Shown here piece after piece: positions 9,538-21,016 of a stretch of 64,000 nucleotides of DNA (position 1 is the stretch's first letter; every line of letters begins with the position of its first letter). The stretch spans positions 1 to 64,000 of the forward strand of contig JAJQCD010000033.1 in NCBI GenBank assembly GCA_021202925.1, in the 5' to 3' direction. Source of the stretch: Clostridiales bacterium (GTDB lineage Bacteria > Bacillota > Clostridia > Lachnospirales > Lachnospiraceae). Position numbers and translations under genes: made by a program. Under the pieces are notes generated by a model, which saw only the letters and a list, made by a program, of their open reading frames with translations, was not told where the DNA came from and made no database searches.

Positions 9538-10434
9538 TCAGAACTGTTCGTGAATTTTATCCACATATTTCCCATCCAGCACGTCCTTCAGATACTGACC
9601 GTACTGATTCTTCTTCAGCTCTTCGTATGCTTTCATGACGTCCTCCCTGGAAATCCAGCCATTGTTATAGCCGATCTCTTCCAGGCAGGCAATCTTGCGG
9701 TGCTGGTGGCTCTCCACCGTCTTCACAAAGTTGGTCGCCTCCACCAGAGATTCATGCGTCCCCGTATCCAGCCAGGTAAAGCCCTGTCCAAGCAGAATGA
9801 CGTCCAGTTCGCCATTCTCCAGGTAAATGCGGTTCAGATCCGTAATCTCCAGCTCGCCGCGGGCCGACGGTTTCAGGTTCTTCGCATACTCCACGACCCG
9901 GTTATCATAAAAATACAGACCCGTTACACAGTAATTTGACTTCGGATGTGCAGGCTTCTCCTCGATGGAAATCGCCTTGCCGGCCTCGTCAAATTCTACG
10001 ATGCCGAAGCGTTCCGGATCATCCACATAATAACCGAACACCGTCGCGCCGGAGGTCTTGGCTGCCGCCGCGCGAAGACGCTTTTTCAGCCCGTGTCCCT
10101 GGAAAATATTGTCGCCAAGCACCATCGCCACAGAATCACTGCCGATGAAATCTGCCCCGATGATAAATGCCTGCGCCAGGCCATCCGGGCTGGGCTGCAC
10201 CGCATATTCCAGATGGATGCCAAAGTGATTGCCGTCTCCCAGAAGCTCCTGGAATCTGGGCGTGTCCGTCGGCGTGGAAATGATGAGAATATCGCGAATT
10301 CCCGCATTCATCAGCACGGAAAGCGGATAATAAATCATCGGCTTATCATAAATCGGAAGTAACTGCTTCGATGTCACCTTGGTCAGCGGGTACAGGCGCG
10401 TACCGGAACCTCCCGCCAGAATAATCCCTTTCAT
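9538..10434 (-). CDS. rfbA: Glucose-1-phosphate thymidylyltransferase
   Basis: [42 protein letters not shown]. Confidence 0.95.
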   Translation of the reverse strand: MKGIILAGGSGTRLYPLTKVTSKQLLPIYDKPMIYYPLSVLMNAGIRDILIISTPTDTPRFQELLGDGNHFGIHLEYAVQPSPDGLAQAFIIGADFIGSDSVAMVLGDNIFQGHGLKKRLRAAAAKTSGATVFGYYVDDPERFGIVEFDEAGKAISIEEKPAHPKSNYCVTGLYFYDNRVVEYAKNLKPSARGELEITDLNRIYLENGELDVILLGQGFTWLDTGTHESLVEATNFVKTVESHQHRKIACLEEIGYNNGWISREDVMKAYEELKKNQYGQYLKDVLDGKYVDKIHEQF

Positions 10435-10475
10435 ATCATTTCTCCTCTTTGATTCGTATTTCTGTTGCGGAACTC

Positions 10476-11300
10476 TCAGGGAACATTTCTCCCGGTCGCT
10501 TCCACAACGTTTCCTTCCTCATCGACCTCGACCGCGAACAGAAGCGTCCTGGCGTCGTCCTTCTCATAGCTGCATGTCACCAGCACATACATGGAATCCA
10601 CAGAAACATCCGGAATATCAGCAAAGCCGCACGGCTTCAGCCGTTCCTGCACCCACTCGTCAAACGCTTCCTGCGACTCGAACTGTGTCTTGCGCACAAT
10701 CCCGTCCGAACCGGTATAATAACACGCGACGGTCTGCAGTCGAATCGTCTGTTCCGGTGTATAGATCTCAAAATAACGATGTTCGTTGAAAAAATCCTTT
10801 TCCTTGAACTTCACCACATCCTTGAACATCGATCCGTCTTTCATGTGATGTCCGTAAAGCGGACTGTTCCATCCCCGCAGGTCGGAATCACTGTCACAAT
10901 CCAGAAATATCGTGCCATACACGCTGTCTGCCCCGTTGAAATCCGTATGCAGGTATCTGCTGTTATCGTCTGCCTGCACGATCGGATAATCGATCCTCGT
11001 ATCCGGCACCCGGATCCAGCCCACCGTGTCCGGATTCTCCGCCAGCAACGCGTCAAAATCAATCGGGGAGACGTACGCCGTCTCCTCCGGCTCTGTCTCC
11101 GTCTCCGGCTCTGTTTCGATGGTGATCTCTGCCGTCGTCGCCTGCGCAAGCGCTTCCAGACTCTCCTGTAATTCCCTCTGACGACGCAGTTCCATCCGTT
11201 CCCGCACGACCTCGGCACCGCTCACAGCCGTCACGATCAGCAAAATCAGAAGAATCAGATTTCGTATCCGAAACAGACCATGTTTTTTCTTCCCATCCAT
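10476..11300 (-). CDS. Class B sortase
   Basis: N-terminal [39 protein letters not shown] (TxTC..R signature). Confidence 0.88.
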   Translation of the reverse strand: MDGKKKHGLFRIRNLILLILLIVTAVSGAEVVRERMELRRQRELQESLEALAQATTAEITIETEPETETEPEETAYVSPIDFDALLAENPDTVGWIRVPDTRIDYPIVQADDNSRYLHTDFNGADSVYGTIFLDCDSDSDLRGWNSPLYGHHMKDGSMFKDVVKFKEKDFFNEHRYFEIYTPEQTIRLQTVACYYTGSDGIVRKTQFESQEAFDEWVQERLKPCGFADIPDVSVDSMYVLVTCSYEKDDARTLLFAVEVDEEGNVVEATGRNVP

Positions 11301-11363
11301 TCTGCTTCCTCCCGTCCGAACAGGCTGACCCGGCCAGCCCCGATCCTGGCTGCTTTCCTTATT

Positions 11364-12437
11364 TTACATCTCGTTCATCTTCGCCAGCTTTGCCGCCTGA
11401 TCCGCCGCAATACACGCGTCAATAATCTCCTGAATGTCGCCGTCCATAATCTTTTCCAGCCGGTACAACGTCAGTCCGATCCGGTGGTCCGTCACCCGTC
11501 CCTGCGGAAAATTGTAGGTGCGAATCTTCTCAGAACGGTCGCCCGTGCCAATCTGGCTGCGTCGCTCTGCCGCCTCCGCATTCTGCTTCTTCTCCAGTTC
11601 CAGATCATACAGTTTGGAACGAAGCAGACGGAACGCTTTCTCCTTGTTCTGCAGCTGCGACTTCTCTGTCTGGCTGTAGATAACAATGCCTGTCGGCATA
11701 TGCGTCAGCCGCACGGCGGAGTCTGTCGTATTGACACACTGACCGCCGTTACCGGACGCGCGCATCACGTCGATCCTGCAGTCGTTCATATCAATCTGCA
11801 CATCGACCTCTTCCGCTTCCGGCATCACCGCCACAGTCGCCGTCGATGTATGAATCCGGCCGCCGGACTCCGTCTCCGGCACACGCTGTACACGATGCAC
11901 GCCGCTCTCATATTTTAACTTCGAGTATGCGCCCTTGCCGGTCACCATCGCCTGCACTTCCTTAAAGCCGCCGATTCCACTTTCATTCAGCGAAATGATT
12001 TCCACCTTCCAGCGCTGGCTCTCCGCGTAATTCACATACATCCGGTAGAGCTCCGCCGCAAACAGCGCCGCCTCTTCGCCGCCCGCACCGGCGCGGATTT
12101 CGAGGATGATATTCTTGTCATCGTTCGGATCCTTTGGCAACAGCAGCACCTTCAGTTCCCGTTCGAGATCCTCCACCCGTTTCTTCGCGTCGGCCAGTTC
12201 TTCCTTCGCCAGCTCCCGCATCTCCTCGTCACTTTCCTCATCCAGAAGCAGCAGGCTGTCTTCGATATCCTGCTTCGCTTTCCTGTAAGCGCGATATGTC
12301 TCCACTAACGGCGTCAGATCCGCCTGTTCCTTCATCAGTTTACGAAAACGAGCCGGGTCATCCGCCACATTCGGCTCGTTCAGTGCATTCATAATCTCCT
12401 CAAAATGAATGAGAATATCGTCTAATCGATCAAACAT
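11364..12437 (-). CDS. prfA: Peptide chain release factor 1
   Basis: [29 protein letters not shown] motif; start MFDRLDDIL. Confidence 0.95.
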   Translation of the reverse strand: MFDRLDDILIHFEEIMNALNEPNVADDPARFRKLMKEQADLTPLVETYRAYRKAKQDIEDSLLLLDEESDEEMRELAKEELADAKKRVEDLERELKVLLLPKDPNDDKNIILEIRAGAGGEEAALFAAELYRMYVNYAESQRWKVEIISLNESGIGGFKEVQAMVTGKGAYSKLKYESGVHRVQRVPETESGGRIHTSTATVAVMPEAEEVDVQIDMNDCRIDVMRASGNGGQCVNTTDSAVRLTHMPTGIVIYSQTEKSQLQNKEKAFRLLRSKLYDLELEKKQNAEAAERRSQIGTGDRSEKIRTYNFPQGRVTDHRIGLTLYRLEKIMDGDIQEIIDACIAADQAAKLAKMNEM

Positions 12438-13303
12438 TGTTTCCTCCCGCAAACCACTCGATCCTTTCCGGGCAGGTCCTTTACCACCCGAACCGCTTCC
12501 AGGCCACAATACTCAAGCAGCGCACACACCGCATCCGCCTGATCCCAGCCGATTTCCAGATAGATACTGCCTCCCGGCGCGAGATAACGTCCCAGCTCCC
12601 GGGCAATCCGTCGATAGAAGACCAGCCCGTCCGCGCTGCCATCGAGCGCCAGCAACGGTTCGTGGTCGCGCACCTCCGGCTCCAGCGTCGCGATCGCCTC
12701 CGTCGGAATATACGGCGGATTCGCCGTGATCACATCAAAAGCAGCCATTCCGGCAGGTACGGCCTCAAACAGATCCCCGCAGAAGAATTCGATCCTCCCT
12801 GCGCATCCGGCTGCCAGCCGGGCCGCATTGCGCCGCGCCGTCGCCAGCGCCGCCGCTGAGACATCTGTTCCGGCAACATACCGATACCCACCCAGCACCG
12901 CCAGGCTGACCGCAATACAGCCGGAACCCGTACACAGATCAAGCAGCCGCAGCCCACGCTCCTGCTGTTCCTCCAGCACCCGTTCCACCAGTGTCTCCGT
13001 ATCCTGGCGCGGAATCAGCACCTGTTCATTCACCTCAAACTCAAGACCCATGAAGGTCTGACTGCCAAGAATCTGTTGCAGTGGAATCCGCCCGCGTCTC
13101 TTTGCAATCATCGCCCGATAGCACGCTACGCATGACGCATCCGGTTCTTCCCCTGAGAGCTCCCGGCCGCGATCCAGAAGGAAATGCGTCAGATCCATCC
13201 GAAAGGCCGCAAAGAGAAGCAGCTTCGCGTCATTCTCCGCATCCGGAACCCCGGTCTCTCCCAGCCTGGCGACTCCTTCCCGTAACAGTTCTCCGAGCTT
13301 CAT
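12422..13303 (-). CDS. prmC: Release factor glutamine methyltransferase
   Basis: [29 protein letters not shown], adjacent to and overlapping prfA. Confidence 0.93.
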   Translation of the reverse strand: MKLGELLREGVARLGETGVPDAENDAKLLLFAAFRMDLTHFLLDRGRELSGEEPDASCVACYRAMIAKRRGRIPLQQILGSQTFMGLEFEVNEQVLIPRQDTETLVERVLEEQQERGLRLLDLCTGSGCIAVSLAVLGGYRYVAGTDVSAAALATARRNAARLAAGCAGRIEFFCGDLFEAVPAGMAAFDVITANPPYIPTEAIATLEPEVRDHEPLLALDGSADGLVFYRRIARELGRYLAPGGSIYLEIGWDQADAVCALLEYCGLEAVRVVKDLPGKDRVVCGRKQCLID

Positions 13304-14337
13304 GACTGCTCCGCACCCGACGGCGCCGGGCTGTCTGCTCCGCTCTCGACGATCACACTCGGGTTTTCCACTACCGGTTCGTTCTCATCAATCACCGTAT
13401 CCGGGAAATTCTCCCGCAGATACGCTTTCCAGTCAAACACGGCGTTCACCGCCGCGATCGCCACCTCGATCATCGAGTCATCCGGCTCCGCCGTCGTCAG
13501 CCCCTGCATCCAGAAGCCCGGCTTGCTGAGCAGATCCACAACCGCGTTGTCGCAGCGTCCGGCAATCCGCAGACACTCATAGGACACGCCCGCGATCACC
13601 GGAATCAACACAATCCGGCTCAGCATCCGCAGCCACACATGATCCACCCGGATCACCATGAAAAATAAAATGCTGATCACCATCACCAGAATCAGGAAGC
13701 TCGTTCCACAGCGCTTGTGAAAGCGGGAGTTCTCCCGCACATGGTCCACCGTCAGCGTCATCCCATGCTCAATGCAGTTGATGCACTTGTGTTCCGCCCC
13801 ATGATAACGGAACGTCCTCTGGATGTCCTCCATCCGCGAAATCACCTTGATATAGGCGACAAAAATCGCAATGCGGATGAATCCCTCGAGAATCGCCATC
13901 GCTGTCTCCGAATGAATCACCCGCTTACACGCGTTCGCGATCAAGAGCGGCAAAAGCATGAAAATGACCACTGCCGCCACCACGGAAAACACCATGACAA
14001 ATCCCATCAGTACCTTCTCTACATTCTCCCCGAAGGTCTTATCCAGCCATAATTCCAGCCGCCCCGGCTCCGAATCCTCATCATCCTCAAAAAAACCGGC
14101 GGAAAACGTAAGTGTACGCATTCCCAGAATCATGGAGTCCGCGAAACTGAACACCCCACGGACAAAGGGCAGGGCAAAGAACTTCACCTTCTCCGTCATG
14201 CTGACGTAGGTATCCTTCTTTACCTCGATCACGCCGTCCGGCCGCCGGACAGCCGTCGCGTAATCGTCTCCGTTCTTCATCATAATTCCTTCGATCACGG
14301 CCTGGCCGCCGATACCGGAATATTTCATGTGCAACAA
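13300..14337 (-). CDS. DUF1385 (YqhQ-like) membrane protein
   Basis: GGQAVIEGIMMKNGDDYATAVRRPDG, YHGAEHKCINCIEHG, multiple TM. Confidence 0.85.
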   Translation of the reverse strand: MLHMKYSGIGGQAVIEGIMMKNGDDYATAVRRPDGVIEVKKDTYVSMTEKVKFFALPFVRGVFSFADSMILGMRTLTFSAGFFEDDEDSEPGRLELWLDKTFGENVEKVLMGFVMVFSVVAAVVIFMLLPLLIANACKRVIHSETAMAILEGFIRIAIFVAYIKVISRMEDIQRTFRYHGAEHKCINCIEHGMTLTVDHVRENSRFHKRCGTSFLILVMVISILFFMVIRVDHVWLRMLSRIVLIPVIAGVSYECLRIAGRCDNAVVDLLSKPGFWMQGLTTAEPDDSMIEVAIAAVNAVFDWKAYLRENFPDTVIDENEPVVENPSVIVESGADSPAPSGAEQS

Positions 14338-14395
14338 TCTCCTTCACTACAGAACCTGCCACCGGCAGCCTCCTGCATATACTGTGGCAGATAAA

Positions 14396-14442
14396 GGAAA
14401 AGGTTGAGACAAAGTGTCGCCACTTCTGTCTCAACCTCATTT
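14396..14442 (-). terminator. Terminator of rpmE
   Basis: Minus-strand ggttgagacagaagtg-gcga-cactttgtctcaacc followed by ttttccttt. Confidence 0.7.
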
Positions 14443-14457
14443 CGTCTCTCTCCAGAA

Positions 14458-14661
14458 CTAGGCGTTCAGGCCATACTTTCTGTTGAACTTATCGATACGT
14501 CCGCGCGCCTGCGCTGCCTTCTGCTGGCCGGTGTAGAAAGAATGGCACTTGGAACAGACTTCCACGTGAATCTCCTTCTTCGTCGAACCGGTCACGAACT
14601 CATTGCCACAGTTGCAGGTCACTTTGGCCTGGTAATAAGCCGGATGAATTCCCTCTCTCAT
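14458..14661 (-). CDS. rpmE: 50S ribosomal protein L31 (zinc-ribbon type)
   Basis: [40 protein letters not shown]. Confidence 0.95.
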   Translation of the reverse strand: MREGIHPAYYQAKVTCNCGNEFVTGSTKKEIHVEVCSKCHSFYTGQQKAAQARGRIDKFNRKYGLNA

Positions 14662-14820
14662 GGTTTGCACCTCTTCCCTTTCCTGATTCATGATCCATTA
14701 TATGCTATCTGTGATCGTCTAACGGTCTCGCTCGTACCGTTAAAATCACGTCACGTCTACACAGCTTATTCAGTATAGCAGAAAAGCGAGTGCTTGGCAA
14801 GACCAAAATTGCCATTTTAT

Positions 14821-16638
14821 TTAGAAAAACCTGGTTTTCTTGATGTTTTCAATCAGCTCTTTATTCGTCTTTGTTTTCGCAAAAAGATCGAGGATTCGCT
14901 CCACGGCCTCCTCCGGCTTCTGCACACTGGTTGCGCGCCGGACAATCTCCACCGCCTCGGCCTCCTCCTGTGACAGAAGCAGGTCATCGCGACGTGTACT
15001 GGACTTCAGAATGTCAATCGCCGGGAAGATCCGTTTCTCGGACAGCTTGCGGTCAAGCACCAGTTCCATGTTGCCGGTCCCCTTAAATTCCTCGTAAATC
15101 ACATCGTCCATGCGGCTGCCGGTCTCCACCAGACCTGTCGCAAGGATCGTCAGGCTTCCGCCCTCGCGAATGTTGCGCGCCGCGCCGAAGAACCGCTTCG
15201 GCATATGAAGCGCAGCCGGATCCAGGCCGCCCGACAACGTTCGCCCGCTCGGCGGAACGACCAGATTGTAGGCCCGCGCCAGCCGGGTGATGCTGTCAAG
15301 AAGGATGATCACGTCACGGCCATGTTCAACCAGTCTTCTGGCCCGCTCAATGACCATCTCCGACACTCTCTTGTGCCGCTCCGGCAGTTCGTCAAAGGTC
15401 GAATAAATGACCTCTACATTGTCCCCGGTGACCGACTCTCTCATATCCGTCACTTCCTCCGGCCGCTCATCGATCAGCAGAATAATCATATGCATATCCG
15501 GATGGTTGACCGTGATTGCCTGAGCAATCTGCTTGAGCAGTGTCGTCTTGCCGGCCTTCGGCGGCGAGACAATCAGACCACGCTGTCCCTTTCCGATTGG
15601 CGTCAGCAGATCGACAATACGCATTGCGGCCGAGCTGCGCCCGATGCTCTCCATATGCAGACGCTGCTTCGGAAAAATCGGCGTCAGATCTTCAAAATTC
15701 GGCCGTTTCTCAACCACGCTGATCGGATAGCCGTTCACGCTGCGGATATAGAGCAACGCGGCAAACTTCTCCGCAGCAGACTTCACTCTGCGGTTTCCCA
15801 CGATGATATCACCGGTCTTCAGGTTAAACCGGCGAATCTGGGATGGCGCAACATAGACGTCATTGTCCCCCGGAAGGAAATTCTCCCCGCGAATAAAGCC
15901 GAATCCGTCTGGCATCACTTCCAGAATGCCATTCGCCTCCTGCCCACTGTCCAGCTCCGCTACTTCCTGCGCGGAAAGCGCCTCCGGTACGCGCGGGGTG
16001 CGTGGCCGGTATGGAGTGCTGTTCTGGCGGTAATCCGGCCGGTTGTTGTCATTGCGGTTGTAGGTTCCGTTATTGTTGTCGTTCCGATTATATGAAGACC
16101 CCGAATTGTTATCATTTCGATTGTACGATCCGCTATTGTCACGGCGGACATAACCGCCATTGTTACTGTCCATGCGATTCCCGTAATTGTTGTACCGATT
16201 GTAGGAAGGCGCGCCGCCGTTTGTATCCTGGCGATTGTTATAGGAATAATTGTCCGAACGGCTGTAAGATGTCCCCGCCGAAGAATTCATGCTGCTCACC
16301 CGCTCCGGCTGTCCGTTCTCCGTCGAAATGCCTTCCTGGCGGCTGTTCGCGGCGGAATAATTTCTCTCTGTCCGCCTCTCTTCCATATCTCCGGTCTGAC
16401 CCTCTGTCCGTATTTCCTGTGTGTCCGCTGCTGTCACCACACGCTCACTCTCCTGCGGCTCCGCATTCCGGTATCTCGGCGGCGCGACAGCGGTTTTCAG
16501 AATGTCCTCCTGTTCGGCAATCTTACAGAGCACATTGATCAGTTCCGCTTTCCGCATAGTGGAAGCGCCTTTGATCTTCTGGGCTTTTGCCATTTCTTTC
16601 AGCTGCGCCAGAGACAAAGTCTGTAATTTTTCTCGCAT
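14821..16638 (-). CDS. rho: Transcription termination factor Rho with large Asn/Gly/Tyr-rich insertion
   Basis: Rho_[19 protein letters not shown], cold-shock-like [50 protein letters not shown]. Confidence 0.96.
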   Translation of the reverse strand: MREKLQTLSLAQLKEMAKAQKIKGASTMRKAELINVLCKIAEQEDILKTAVAPPRYRNAEPQESERVVTAADTQEIRTEGQTGDMEERRTERNYSAANSRQEGISTENGQPERVSSMNSSAGTSYSRSDNYSYNNRQDTNGGAPSYNRYNNYGNRMDSNNGGYVRRDNSGSYNRNDNNSGSSYNRNDNNNGTYNRNDNNRPDYRQNSTPYRPRTPRVPEALSAQEVAELDSGQEANGILEVMPDGFGFIRGENFLPGDNDVYVAPSQIRRFNLKTGDIIVGNRRVKSAAEKFAALLYIRSVNGYPISVVEKRPNFEDLTPIFPKQRLHMESIGRSSAAMRIVDLLTPIGKGQRGLIVSPPKAGKTTLLKQIAQAITVNHPDMHMIILLIDERPEEVTDMRESVTGDNVEVIYSTFDELPERHKRVSEMVIERARRLVEHGRDVIILLDSITRLARAYNLVVPPSGRTLSGGLDPAALHMPKRFFGAARNIREGGSLTILATGLVETGSRMDDVIYEEFKGTGNMELVLDRKLSEKRIFPAIDILKSSTRRDDLLLSQEEAEAVEIVRRATSVQKPEEAVERILDLFAKTKTNKELIENIKKTRFF

Positions 16639-16874
16639 ATTTATTTTTCTCCATTTCCTTCTCTGTTTTCTACGCTGGATTAATATGAATTAAGGTTCGA
16701 TGAACCCGTTGCTCACGGCATAGATATTCCAATTATCTTCTGATGTAATTATGTTCTCATTTCAACAATGCTTTTCACTTCATATGAGATACAGAATGGT
16801 TTTGATGTTTTCTATGTTTCCTATTATATGACCTTTTTCTGAAAAAAGAAAGCGTTTTTTTGCGGCTTTTTCGG

Positions 16875-17621
16875 TCAGTCAATCCGCAGCTCATCGACCG
16901 TCACAAACGTATAGCCTTCATTCTGAAGTTCGTCAATGATCGAAAGGGCAGCCTCGACCGAGGTTTTGAATATGTCATGCATCAGAATAATATCACCCGG
17001 TTCCGTATCCGCAATGACATGTCTGACGATTTTCAACGTGTTGCGAAGCTTCCAGTCCAGCGAATCCACGGTCCACAGCACCGTATTCAGGTCTGACTGC
17101 TCCTCCAGCGACTCATTCCAGTCTCCGTAAGGCGGCCGCAGATACTGCGGTCGTTTGCCGGTGATTTCTTCCACCAGCGCCTGCGTCCGCTCTACTGCTT
17201 CCAGAACCGCTTCTTCTCCCTCCTTCGTCAGCTGAATGTGGCTGTAGCTGTGGTTGCCGATCAGATGTCCTTCCTTCTGCATCCGTGCCACCAAGTCTTC
17301 ATTTCCTTCGATGTGCTGTCCCATCAGGAAAAAGGTGACCGCAACGCCGCGCTCTGCCAGGCCGTCCAGAAGCATCGGCGTCCACTCGGGATCCGGCCCG
17401 TCATCGAAGGTCAGCGCAACCGGTTTATAAGAGAGCTGCTCTGCCGTCGGGGATGCGTCGTCCGACTCCGTCCGGTTCTCTCTCCCCGACGCCTGAACCG
17501 ATCCGCTTTGTCCCGGCCGGACAGCCACACCGGCCGCCGCTCCGAGCAATCCGCCATCCAGGAGCAGAATCCCAAACAGAAGCGCCGCCCGCGCCCGGAT
17601 TCCCCATCTTCGCATGCCCAT
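16875..17621 (-). CDS. Polysaccharide deacetylase (NodB-like), membrane anchored
   Basis: N-terminal TM; KPVALTFDDGPDPEWTPMLL, IGNHSYSH, YLRPPYGDWN. Confidence 0.9.
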   Translation of the reverse strand: MGMRRWGIRARAALLFGILLLDGGLLGAAAGVAVRPGQSGSVQASGRENRTESDDASPTAEQLSYKPVALTFDDGPDPEWTPMLLDGLAERGVAVTFFLMGQHIEGNEDLVARMQKEGHLIGNHSYSHIQLTKEGEEAVLEAVERTQALVEEITGKRPQYLRPPYGDWNESLEEQSDLNTVLWTVDSLDWKLRNTLKIVRHVIADTEPGDIILMHDIFKTSVEAALSIIDELQNEGYTFVTVDELRID

Positions 17622-17688
17622 TCTCCGTCGCCTGTTTATTCAGATATATGCCGTCTGCCATCCGCTCAGAACCAGGAGGCGGCGTTCC

Positions 17689-18660
17689 TCATTCCTTGGT
17701 CGGCATGTCGCCGCGCACAGGCGGCGCCGCCAGATTTCTCTCCACATCAACGATATAGATCGGGCGGTCTTTCAGTTCCAGGAACAAAATCGCGATATAC
17801 TCTCCCATGATGCCCACGATGACAAACAGGACCGCGAACATGAAACAATTCAGGATCACGATCGTCGCGTACCCGCCCGGCGCTCCCTGACGGGTGCAGA
17901 GGGTATAGATCATCACCGCCACGCCCAGAAGCGCCGCGAAAACCCCGGCGAACATCCCCAGCTTTAAGGGCAGGTTGGAGAAGCACAGAATCGTATTGAC
18001 GGAAAACGTGAACAGCTTGCGAATGCTGTATTTGCTATGTCCCGCCACCCGGTCATGCGCCTCGTATTCAATCGTTGTCTTACGGAATCCGAGACTCTGC
18101 ACATAGCCGCGCAGGAAACGAACCTTCTCCCGGTAACTTTGCCGCAGCACCGCGGCCGCCTGCGCCGAGACGGCGAAAAAGTCGGACGCATTTGGTTCGA
18201 ACGTGACATCCGACAGGATGTTGATCAGTGTGTAAAATCCGGCCGAGGTAATGTTCTTGACCAGCCCGGCCGAACGGTTTTTCGTCCGCACCATACTGAT
18301 CACGCCATAGCCCTCATCCAGCTTCTGCGCGATCACCGCCAGACATTCCGGCGGATGCTGCAGATCGGCGTCCATGCAGACAATCCCGTCTCCCACCGCG
18401 TAATCGATTCCGGCAATCATTGCCGCCTCATGACCGAAATTGCGCGAAAACCCCAGCACCTTCACCTTCGGATTCTCCGCTGCCAGGTTTTCCAGAATCA
18501 TCAGGCTTTCATCGGAACTGCCGTCATTCACAAACAGGAGTTCATAATCCCAGCCCGCCGCTGCCAGCCCTTCCAGAATTGGTTTTGTCGTCTCATAAAA
18601 CAGTGGAAGTGCCTGCTCCTCGTTATAGACAGACACCACCACGGAAAGTAATCTGTTCAT
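17689..18660 (-). CDS. GT2 glycosyltransferase, GtrB/DPM1-like with two C-terminal TMs
   Basis: LLSVVVSVYNEEQALPLFYE, CMDADLQHPPE, C-terminal TM pair. Confidence 0.88.
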   Translation of the reverse strand: MNRLLSVVVSVYNEEQALPLFYETTKPILEGLAAAGWDYELLFVNDGSSDESLMILENLAAENPKVKVLGFSRNFGHEAAMIAGIDYAVGDGIVCMDADLQHPPECLAVIAQKLDEGYGVISMVRTKNRSAGLVKNITSAGFYTLINILSDVTFEPNASDFFAVSAQAAAVLRQSYREKVRFLRGYVQSLGFRKTTIEYEAHDRVAGHSKYSIRKLFTFSVNTILCFSNLPLKLGMFAGVFAALLGVAVMIYTLCTRQGAPGGYATIVILNCFMFAVLFVIVGIMGEYIAILFLELKDRPIYIVDVERNLAAPPVRGDMPTKE

Positions 18661-19499
18661 GTTCTTCCATCCACCTCAATCTCGATCGTGGAATGAGACG
18701 GCACCCGTTTCTCCTTCGGGGGCAACGTCATGTAATCCCCGTAAATCCACGTCAGCACATCATGCCAGTGCCGGGAGGCCATCAGCTTCGTGTCACAGAA
18801 TTTCAGGTCGGTGATATCGTCGCACCATTCCTTGCGGAGCGTCACATACAGATAATCCGGCTGATAATTGCTGTAATACAGAAGCGGGCTCTTGCCCTTT
18901 CCATCCTTGACCGCGACCGCATGCTGCAGCGCAAACAATGTCTTCATTGGAATCAGGCGTCCGACAAGCGACAGTCCGCCGACCGCCAGCTTATAAAAGA
19001 GACCATATTTCTTAAAATCCAAGCGATAACGATGACCCATCGACAATCCATAGACGATCTTGTGCAAAAGCAACGTCCACTGTGCCGCCAGCCGACTGGC
19101 CGGCAGTTCATCGATCGTGAACAGGTCGACCCAGAGATGATTCAGCTTTCCGCCATAGTAATTCATCTCCTCCGAATCTTCATGCGTGCGGCTGTTTTTG
19201 TAGATAATCCGTGCCGTAAAATCGAAGAACGCCTTTCCGTCCCGGTAACTCCACGGCATCACCAGTTCCATCGTGTCCGGCAGTTCCCGTTTCGCCACTT
19301 TCAGAAACGCGTCGTAATCCTGCCTGAGGAACGCCACATCCGCGTCGTCGTCCCAGGGAATGAAGCCCTGATGGCGCACAGCCCCCAGAAGCGTTCCCGC
19401 ATCCAGCATATACCGGAGCTGATATTTTCTGCAGATCCGGTCGATTTCTTTCAGAATTTTCAGATTCGCCTCGTGAACCTTTGTCAGGCCATAGTCCAT
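18657..19499 (-). CDS. LicD family phosphotransferase
   Basis: YMLDAGTLLGAVRHQGFIPWDDDADVAFLRQDYDAF; start MDYGLTKVH preceded by gggaggcaaccgt. Confidence 0.9.
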   Translation of the reverse strand: MDYGLTKVHEANLKILKEIDRICRKYQLRYMLDAGTLLGAVRHQGFIPWDDDADVAFLRQDYDAFLKVAKRELPDTMELVMPWSYRDGKAFFDFTARIIYKNSRTHEDSEEMNYYGGKLNHLWVDLFTIDELPASRLAAQWTLLLHKIVYGLSMGHRYRLDFKKYGLFYKLAVGGLSLVGRLIPMKTLFALQHAVAVKDGKGKSPLLYYSNYQPDYLYVTLRKEWCDDITDLKFCDTKLMASRHWHDVLTWIYGDYMTLPPKEKRVPSHSTIEIEVDGRT

Positions 19500-19591
19500 A
19501 CGGTTGCCTCCCGCTTTTTTGTGTATCATGCCCGGCCAGTCTCCTGCCATGCCGTCCATCTTCATTCTCTGCCGGATCACGGTTCGTCCGC

Positions 19592-20938
19592 TCACACGGC
19601 CTGCCCCTGCACCGTCTCAGTAATCGTCCGCGCCATATAATCAATCATCTCATCCGTCATTCCCGGATAGACGCCGACCCAGAAGGTGTCCCTCATGATC
19701 CGGTCCGTCACCGCCAGATCACCGATCACACGGTAGCCCTCGCCGCTCGCCCGCATTTCGTCAAAGCAGGGATGCTTCGTGAGATTCCCGGCAAACAGCA
19801 TCCGCGTCTGGACGCCCTTTTCCTCAATCCGACGCACGACCGCTCCCCGGTCAATTCCTTCTCTGCATGTAAGCAGGAAGCCGAACCAGCTTGGCGTCGA
19901 TCCCTCGCAGGCTTCGGGCAGAATCAACCACTCCTCCGTCCCCGCGAGTCCCGCATACAGCCGCCCGAAATTATGCCGTCTGCGTTTCACAAAGGATGGA
20001 AATTTGTCCAGCTGTGCACATCCGATCGCAGCCTGCAGGTCGGTCGCCTTCAGATTATATCCAAAATGCGAGTATACATACTTGTGGTCGTAGCCCAGGG
20101 GCAGTTCTCCATATTGGCGGTCAAACCGATGGCCGCACCGGTTGTCCACCCCGGACGGACAGACGCAGTCGCGCCCCCAGTCCCGCATCGAGCGGATGAT
20201 CCGGTGTAAAAGCGGATTGTCTGTGTACACCGCGCCGCCTTCTCCCATTGTCATATGATGCGGCGGGTAGAAGCTCGACGTGCCGATGTCCCCAATCGTG
20301 CCCGTGAAGCGTTCCACGCCGTCCATGCAGTAAAGCGAGCCCAGGGCGTCGCAGTTGTCCTCCACCAGCCACAGGCCATGGCGGTCACAGAAAGCCTTCA
20401 CTGCGGCAAGATCAAACGGATTTCCCAGCGTGTGGGCCAGCATCACCGCCTTCGTCCGCTCCGAATAAGCCGCTTCCAGCTTCGTCACATCGATATTATA
20501 TTGTGGAATCGTCACATCCACGAAGACCGGCACCGCGCCGTAATTGATGATCGGCGTCACCGTCGTCGGAAATCCGGCCGCCACAGTGATCACCTCGTCG
20601 CCACGACGAATCTGCCGCTCGCCCAGAAGCGGCGAAGTCAGCGCCATAAACGCGCAGAGATTTGCCGAGGAACCGGAATTCACCAGCGAACAGAAACGTA
20701 CGCCGAGATACGCCGCCAGCTTCTGCTCAAATTCCTCCGTATACCGCCCAGAGGTCAGCCAGAATTCCAGCGCACTGTCCACCAGATTCACCATCTCCGC
20801 CGCGTCATACACACGGGATGCGTAAGGAATCCGGTCTCCCTCCTCATACGGCTTTTTGTTTCTGATATGCCAGGTCTCGCAGTAATCCGCTACCAGATCC
20901 AGAATCTCCCGGCGCGCCTGCTCCTGTGATTTTTCCAT
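19592..20938 (-). CDS. rfbH: RfbH-type CDP-6-deoxy-4-hexulose-3-dehydrase
   Basis: PLP-aminotransferase fold with SSFYPPHHMTMGEGGAV (His in place of the usual Lys) and CVCPSGVDNRC cysteine motif; adjacent rfbG/rfbF. Confidence 0.9.
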   Translation of the reverse strand: MEKSQEQARREILDLVADYCETWHIRNKKPYEEGDRIPYASRVYDAAEMVNLVDSALEFWLTSGRYTEEFEQKLAAYLGVRFCSLVNSGSSANLCAFMALTSPLLGERQIRRGDEVITVAAGFPTTVTPIINYGAVPVFVDVTIPQYNIDVTKLEAAYSERTKAVMLAHTLGNPFDLAAVKAFCDRHGLWLVEDNCDALGSLYCMDGVERFTGTIGDIGTSSFYPPHHMTMGEGGAVYTDNPLLHRIIRSMRDWGRDCVCPSGVDNRCGHRFDRQYGELPLGYDHKYVYSHFGYNLKATDLQAAIGCAQLDKFPSFVKRRRHNFGRLYAGLAGTEEWLILPEACEGSTPSWFGFLLTCREGIDRGAVVRRIEEKGVQTRMLFAGNLTKHPCFDEMRASGEGYRVIGDLAVTDRIMRDTFWVGVYPGMTDEMIDYMARTITETVQGQAV

Positions 20939-21016
20939 TCTGATTTCACTCCTCATTCCACAAATGTGCTCCATTGCCATCCATACAAGCGAAGCATCCC
21001 ACTCCGGCCACTTTCC

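Noticed and set aside
14700-14760. taacggt...accgtta hairpin between rpmE and rho as an L31 autoregulatory leader
   Set aside because: It lies upstream of the likely rpmE promoter (TATAAT in minus strand) and has no U-tract; evidence too thin.
16000-16290. Short periodic DNA repeats that could suggest a CRISPR-like array
   Set aside because: They encode the in-frame YNRNDNN repeats of Rho; no fixed repeat/unique-spacer structure.
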